A DNA stretch of 18,871 nt, taken from NCBI GenBank assembly GCA_050954885.1, contig JBPBPI010000011.1:1-18871 (forward strand), in the 5' to 3' direction. The stretch comes from JBPBPI01 sp050954885. GTDB taxonomy: Bacteria; Pseudomonadota; Alphaproteobacteria; Caedimonadales; Caedimonadaceae. Positions 15,453 to 18,871 of this stretch are shown here, one piece after another (position 1 is the stretch's first letter; the number at the start of each line of letters is the position of its first letter). The translations under genes and the position numbers were made by a program. The notes beneath the pieces are model-generated. The model was not told where the DNA came from and did no database searches. It saw only the letters and a list, made by a program, of their open reading frames with translations.

Positions 15453-15901
15453 GAGGGGATGGCACAAAAGTTATTCCAAAACTTTGTAAAGCTTTCAACA
15501 AATTCCAGTAAACTTGAATATCCAGATGGTTTTGTTACATAAAGATTGGCACCTTCAAGATAACTTCGATTGATATCAAAATGAGAAGATGATGAAGAAA
15601 AAATAACAATTGGTATTTTTCGTACATCTTTATTTACATGATTTCGGATACCATTAAGTACCTCAAAACCATCAATGCGCGGCATATTTAAATCAAGAAA
15701 AATAATCATGGGCTTTAAGCGATTGTTTTCATCTAAAAAATTATTTTCAGTATCTAAATACTTTAAAATATTTTCGCCATTGGGCATCCACACTATTTTT
15801 TTGTTAAAGTTACATTTTTTGAAAGCTAGATTGATGAGCATAAAATCTTCTTCTATGTCATCAACAATTAAAATTGTGAATTCTCGGTCATTGGAAATCA
15901 T
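15449..15901 (-). CDS. Single-domain response regulator, Rcp1-like
   Basis: A 150-residue stand-alone receiver with no output domain. The acidic pair is Asp14-Asp15 (LIVDDIEED), the phospho-acceptor is Asp70 in IIFLDLNMPRIDGFEVL, a serine run at 102-106 holds the Ser/Thr switch position, and Lys124 lies in VTKPSGY. The spacing, an inserted segment before the phospho-acceptor (KYLDTENNFLDENNRLKP), and the terminal helix SFTKFW resemble Rcp1-type receivers that pair with phytochrome-class kinases. It converges on such a kinase, overlapping it by 4 bases at the 3' ends. Output is presumably by protein-protein contact; a role in switching the nearby flagellar machinery is speculation. Confidence 0.9.
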   Translation of the reverse strand: MISNDREFTILIVDDIEEDFMLINLAFKKCNFNKKIVWMPNGENILKYLDTENNFLDENNRLKPMIIFLDLNMPRIDGFEVLNGIRNHVNKDVRKIPIVIFSSSSSHFDINRSYLEGANLYVTKPSGYSSLLEFVESFTKFWNNFCAIPS

Positions 15902-15964
15902 ATAAATTCTATCAAAAATGTTTGTTATTATTTTTATTTTTATCTAATTTTTCATAGATTTTGT

Positions 15965-15992
15965 ATTCTATTTATTGATAGCGGATTGTTAA
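15965..15992 (-). promoter_or_regulatory. Candidate promoter of the Rcp1-like regulator
   Basis: On the minus strand, TTAACA (15992-15987) and TAGAAT (15970-15965) each match the sigma70 consensus at five of six positions and are 16 bases apart. The leader to the regulator start would be about 57 bases. Confidence 0.45.
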
Positions 15993-16045
15993 AAAACAAA
16001 CAAGCCAGATTTATTTATCTTATAATTGAATTTTTAAACATATTT

Positions 16046-16092
16046 AAAATGTATTTTTCTCATAAATATGCATGTAAAAAAATGTATTTTTC
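16046..16092. repeat. 14-base direct repeat upstream of fliI
   Basis: AAAATGTATTTTTC occurs exactly at 16046-16059 and 16079-16092, 33 bases start to start, or about three helical turns. It lies in the 258-base divergent gap between the response regulator and fliI, closer to fliI. The rest of the gap is AT-rich with no clear fliI promoter. Confidence 0.5.
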
Positions 16093-16159
16093 AAAATTAA
16101 ATTTCTTCTTTTTTTTATAAAAAATTTACTCTAGACTTAAATTAAAAAAGAGAAAATTT

Positions 16160-17506
16160 TTGTACCAAAGTACATTGGCTGAACTCAAACGCATTCAATC
16201 GCTTCGTCATTTTGGCAAAGTGCGCTCAATGGTTGGCACCATTTTAGAGGTCGAAGGTCTGACCCATCAAGCAACCATCGGTGGACGTTGTATTATCCAT
16301 TCTCGAAAACGTACAGATACCTCTGGCATTCCTGCAGAAATTGTTGGCTTCAAAGGGGATATGGCATTGGTCATGCCTTTTGGTACTTTAGAAGGTGTTG
16401 GTCCTGGATGCCGGGTCGATTATGTTGCCTCGGACCTTGAGCTGTATCCTCATGATAGTTGGCTAGGCCGTGTGATTGACGCTGAAGGAAATCCCATTGA
16501 TGGTGGACCGCCGCCCTTGTTGGGATCTCAAGGGTACCGCGTTAAAGGTATTGCACCCCCTGCCCATAAACGAGGACCCGTCGGCGCTCGTTTGGATATG
16601 GGCATTCGTGTTATTAATAGTTTTATTACCTGTTGCCGTGGTCAACGTGTCGGTATTTTTGCAGGGTCAGGCGTGGGAAAATCAGTTCTTTTATCTCAAT
16701 TGGCCAAGTACACAGCAGCAGATGTGGTGATTGTTGGTCTCATTGGTGAGCGTGGCCGCGAGGTCGGAGAATTTATCACCCATAATTTGGGGCCTGAGGG
16801 TCTTAAAAAATGTGTGGTCGTGGTATCTACGTCTGATGAACCGGCGCTCATGCGTCGTCAAGCAGCTTATGTCACCTTAACCATGGCTGAATATTTTCGC
16901 GATCAAGGCAAAGATGTTCTTTGTTTGATGGATACGGTGACACGTTTTGCCATGGCCATGCGTGAAATTGGCTTGTCTGCTGGCGAGCCACCAGCCACCA
17001 AAGGCTATACCCCTTCTGTATTTGCAGAATTGCCGAAATTATTAGAACGCGCAGGTCCTGGCTTTAAAGGAAGTACCGGCAGCATCACAGGTTTATTTAC
17101 GGTATTGGTCGAAGGTGATGATCATAATGAACCCATCTCTGATGCGGTACGGGGTATTTTAGACGGCCATGTTGTGCTTGAGCGTAAAATTGGCGAACGC
17201 GGTCGCTATCCTGCCATCAATGTTTTGCGCAGCCTATCCCGGATGATGCCTGATTGTAATCCAGATGAAGAAATGTTGTATGTCAATCAGGCTAAATCTT
17301 TGCTCGCCCTTTATGAAGATATGGCCGAAATGATACGCCTTGGGGCTTATCGCAAAGGATCAAGCAAAGAAGTTGATGAAGCCGTCAAGTATTATCCAGC
17401 TCTTGAAAATTTCTTAAAACAAGGAAAATATGAAAAATCAACCATGGAAGAAGGTTATGCTGAACTAAAGCATATTTTGGCAGATTTTTCTGAAAGTAGT
17501 TCATGA
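16160..17506 (+). CDS. fliI: Flagellum-specific ATPase FliI
   Basis: A 448-residue ATPase of the flagellar export apparatus, related to the F1 beta subunit, which helps unload export substrates from chaperones at the inner-membrane gate. Walker A is GSGVGKS at residues 169-175 (followed by Val instead of the usual Thr). The catalytic-region motifs are LIGERGREVGEF, the Walker B stretch VLCLMDTVTRFAMAMRE, and AGEPPATKGYTPSVFAELP. The N-terminal part has FGTLEGVGPGCRV and GRVIDAEGNPIDGG as in FliI rather than F1. Presence of FliJ directly downstream favours flagellar export over a virulence type III ATPase. The start is a TTG with only a weak AAGAG upstream; no ATG or GTG lies between it and the upstream in-frame stop at 16118. 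Confidence 0.95.
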   Translation: MYQSTLAELKRIQSLRHFGKVRSMVGTILEVEGLTHQATIGGRCIIHSRKRTDTSGIPAEIVGFKGDMALVMPFGTLEGVGPGCRVDYVASDLELYPHDSWLGRVIDAEGNPIDGGPPPLLGSQGYRVKGIAPPAHKRGPVGARLDMGIRVINSFITCCRGQRVGIFAGSGVGKSVLLSQLAKYTAADVVIVGLIGERGREVGEFITHNLGPEGLKKCVVVVSTSDEPALMRRQAAYVTLTMAEYFRDQGKDVLCLMDTVTRFAMAMREIGLSAGEPPATKGYTPSVFAELPKLLERAGPGFKGSTGSITGLFTVLVEGDDHNEPISDAVRGILDGHVVLERKIGERGRYPAINVLRSLSRMMPDCNPDEEMLYVNQAKSLLALYEDMAEMIRLGAYRKGSSKEVDEAVKYYPALENFLKQGKYEKSTMEEGYAELKHILADFSESSS

Positions 17507-17913
17507 ATTCGTTGATGCGGTTGATCAAATTCCAAAAGAAAAAAATTGATGAGCAACGTTTATTTGTGGGTCAAGTGATGGAACGTGTTGAACGGCTTCA
17601 AGCAGAAATCATTCAATTAAATAATACTTTGCAACAAGAACAGGAATTGGCGTCCCATACGTTGGAAGGGACGATGATGTTTCCGACTTATGCCAAAGGT
17701 GTTAATTTAAGAAAAAGTAAGGTTAGACGTTACTTGCAAGAAGTTGAAACACAGTTGGCCCAAGAACAAGAGAAACTACGATTACAGTTTGCCGAGCTTA
17801 AAAAATTTGAAATTCTTTATGACTCAAAACTTGAGCAGGAACGTCAAGAAAGAGAAAAAAAGATGATCAGTGCCCAAGATGACATGAACATGATTCGTCA
17901 TTACCGAAAATAA
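17503..17913 (+). CDS. fliJ: Flagellar export protein FliJ
   Basis: A 136-residue, almost entirely helical coiled-coil protein. Charged heptads dominate, for example ERLQAEIIQLNNTLQQEQE and EVETQLAQEQEKLRLQF, and the middle has a short break around GTMMFPTYAKGVN. This size and pattern are those of FliJ, the stalk-like partner that sits in the FliI ring and contacts FlhA. Sequence conservation in the family is low, so the call rests mainly on position. The ATG overlaps the fliI stop as ATGA, indicating translational coupling. Confidence 0.88.
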   Translation: MNSLMRLIKFQKKKIDEQRLFVGQVMERVERLQAEIIQLNNTLQQEQELASHTLEGTMMFPTYAKGVNLRKSKVRRYLQEVETQLAQEQEKLRLQFAELKKFEILYDSKLEQERQEREKKMISAQDDMNMIRHYRK

Positions 17914-17917
17914 AATT

Positions 17918-17982
17918 TATCTTAAATATTTTTATCAGGTTTTAATATTAAATTTTAAAAATATGACAAGATATTTTATTTC
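17918..17982 (+). terminator. AT-rich hairpin downstream of fliJ
   Basis: TATCTT (17918-17923) pairs with AAGATA (17968-17973), and further in ATATTTTTA (17926-17934) pairs with TAAAAATAT (17956-17964). The T-rich stretch TTTTATTTC follows. It begins five bases after the fliJ stop. The stem has almost no G-C pairs, so it is a weak terminator candidate. Confidence 0.4.
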
Positions 17983-18246
17983 TTTAAATCATCTTATTTC
18001 TAGGGCAAAAAACTGCCTCAAAGTTTGGAACCTTTTTCATATTTAATTAAATATTGACAGTTGTATTATTTTTAAATGGTGTTTTATTTATATAGTGTTA
18101 TCAAGCTACTGGTTAATAGAAGACAATCAAAAAACCGAGCATCAACATCGAATTCTTAACTTTTTTGACGATAAGTGTTAATTTTATTTGTCTTTTAATA
18201 GAAATATATTTATAGATAAAGCATTAATATAGTTATGGAGATAAAA
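17983..18246. other. Non-coding gap between fliJ and the lipoprotein gene
   Basis: I find no supported gene here. Two short plus-strand frames of 27 codons (from 17963 and 18076) lack ribosome binding sites. A consensus TTGACA occurs at 18054-18059, but no good -10 lies 16-18 bases beyond. A weak pair TTGTCT/TATAGA with 17-base spacing lies nearer the lipoprotein gene. The gap probably carries that gene's promoter. Confidence 0.4.
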
Positions 18247-18871
18247 ATGGTTTCTAAAATTTCTTGTGGTTTGACGTTGGCTTTGGTGCTGGCGGGATGT
18301 ACCACGCGCACCTATGACGCGACGACGCATCAAACAATTTTTAGTCAATCTTCAAATCGAAGTCAGACAAATCAATCATCTACGCAAATTCAGCAAACGG
18401 TGATTCAACAAAATATCAGTCAAAAGTTGAAAATTTTACAGCAACAAGATCAAACCAGAAAGCAACAATCTGACCGTAAGAGATCTGAATTACAACAAGC
18501 CATTCGTCTTGAACAAAGAAAAGTAGAACAAGCTTCTCATCACCGTCAAACTCTTGACGTAAAATTAAGACAAGAAGCGTCTTTAAAAGTTCTTAGATCT
18601 CAATTGGAAGAAGAAGAAAGACGCAATCGCGATGAGGCCAAACGCCGCATGCAAGAAGAACACGAACTCAAAGAATCTTTGAAAAAAGCCAAAAGAGAGA
18701 TGGAAGAAGAAACGCGTCGTCAATTAAAAGAGCAACGCGCAAAAAGACAAGAGGATTATCAACGGGACATGCAAGAAAAGCTTGATCTACAACGCGGCAT
18801 TGAAAATTCTTATAAAACCAAAGCACAAGAAGACAATCGTCGTGCTATGGAAGATGCGCAACGCAGACGCA
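18247..18871 (+). CDS. Lipoprotein with long charged coiled coil (partial, runs off the window)
   Basis: The frame is open from the ATG at 18247 to the window end, giving 208 codons so far. GGAG lies upstream at good spacing. A short signal peptide ends in the lipobox LAGC with the lipidated Cys at residue 18, followed by TTR. No Asp follows the Cys, so under the enterobacterial sorting rule it would go to the outer membrane. Residues about 25-60 are Gln/Ser/Thr-rich and probably flexible. From about 65 on it is a continuous Glu/Arg/Lys/Gln-rich helix (QLEEEERRNRDEAKRRMQEE and similar), predicted coiled coil. No family is recognised. A periplasm-spanning spacer or envelope scaffold is possible. 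Confidence 0.85.
   Translation, partial: MVSKISCGLTLALVLAGCTTRTYDATTHQTIFSQSSNRSQTNQSSTQIQQTVIQQNISQKLKILQQQDQTRKQQSDRKRSELQQAIRLEQRKVEQASHHRQTLDVKLRQEASLKVLRSQLEEEERRNRDEAKRRMQEEHELKESLKKAKREMEEETRRQLKEQRAKRQEDYQRDMQEKLDLQRGIENSYKTKAQEDNRRAMEDAQRRR

Noticed and set aside
16160..17913. fliI-fliJ as part of a virulence type III secretion system
   Set aside because: The ATPase motifs and the overlapping fliJ-type gene fit flagellar export, and no injectisome genes are visible; the rest of either system lies outside the window.
18001..18020. GGCA-AAAAAC-TGCC hairpin near 18003-18016 as a terminator
   Set aside because: The stem is only four pairs and no T tract follows; the AT-rich hairpin at 17918-17973 is better placed after fliJ.
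17963..18159. Two small reading frames of 27 codons (from 17963 and 18076)
   Set aside because: Neither has a ribosome binding site or recognisable content; both lie in an AT-rich non-coding gap.

Overview
The window is AT-rich bacterial DNA with short, very AT-rich gaps. The gene content points to an alphaproteobacterium: a MucR/Ros-family regulator, the cluster prs-rplY-pth-ychF in one direction, a tsaB-rimI pair, and a flagellar fliI-fliJ pair. The AT bias, a broken EAL gene and a homopolymer frameshift suggest a host-associated or reductive lineage, perhaps near Holosporales. That placement is inference from composition and gene content only.

Layout. 1-543: the C-terminal remnant of a cyclic-di-GMP phosphodiesterase (EAL) gene, cut off upstream by foreign sequence. 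544-3930 (minus): prs, rplY (Ctc/L25), pth and ychF, a translation and nucleotide-precursor cluster. 4078-6276 (plus): a complete polar amino-acid ABC importer (lipoprotein binding protein, permease, ATPase) behind a good sigma70-type promoter. 6336-6412 (minus): tRNA-Asp(GTC). 6546-9598 (plus): transketolase and GAPDH, linking the pentose-phosphate pathway and glycolysis. 9641-11411 (minus): two unrecognised genes encoding exported proteins; the upstream one is split by an A8 tract. 11575-13307 (minus): mucR-like regulator, rimI and tsaB. 13380-13940 (plus): a VanX/DdpX-type D-Ala-D-Ala dipeptidase. 14040-15901: a soluble MEDS-domain histidine kinase (plus) and an Rcp1-like single-domain response regulator (minus), meeting tail to tail with a 4-base overlap. 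16160-17913 (plus): fliI and fliJ, overlapping by ATGA. 18247-end (plus): a lipoprotein with a long charged coiled coil, cut by the window edge.

Most of the window is ordinary core metabolism and translation. Points worth a second look are the frameshifted exported protein, the MucR protein lacking usual zinc-ligand positions with a perfect dyad across its promoter, the convergent MEDS kinase/Rcp1-like pair with a dyad over the kinase promoter, and the truncated EAL gene. I did not find clear evidence of a defence system, CRISPR array, prophage or complete insertion sequence.
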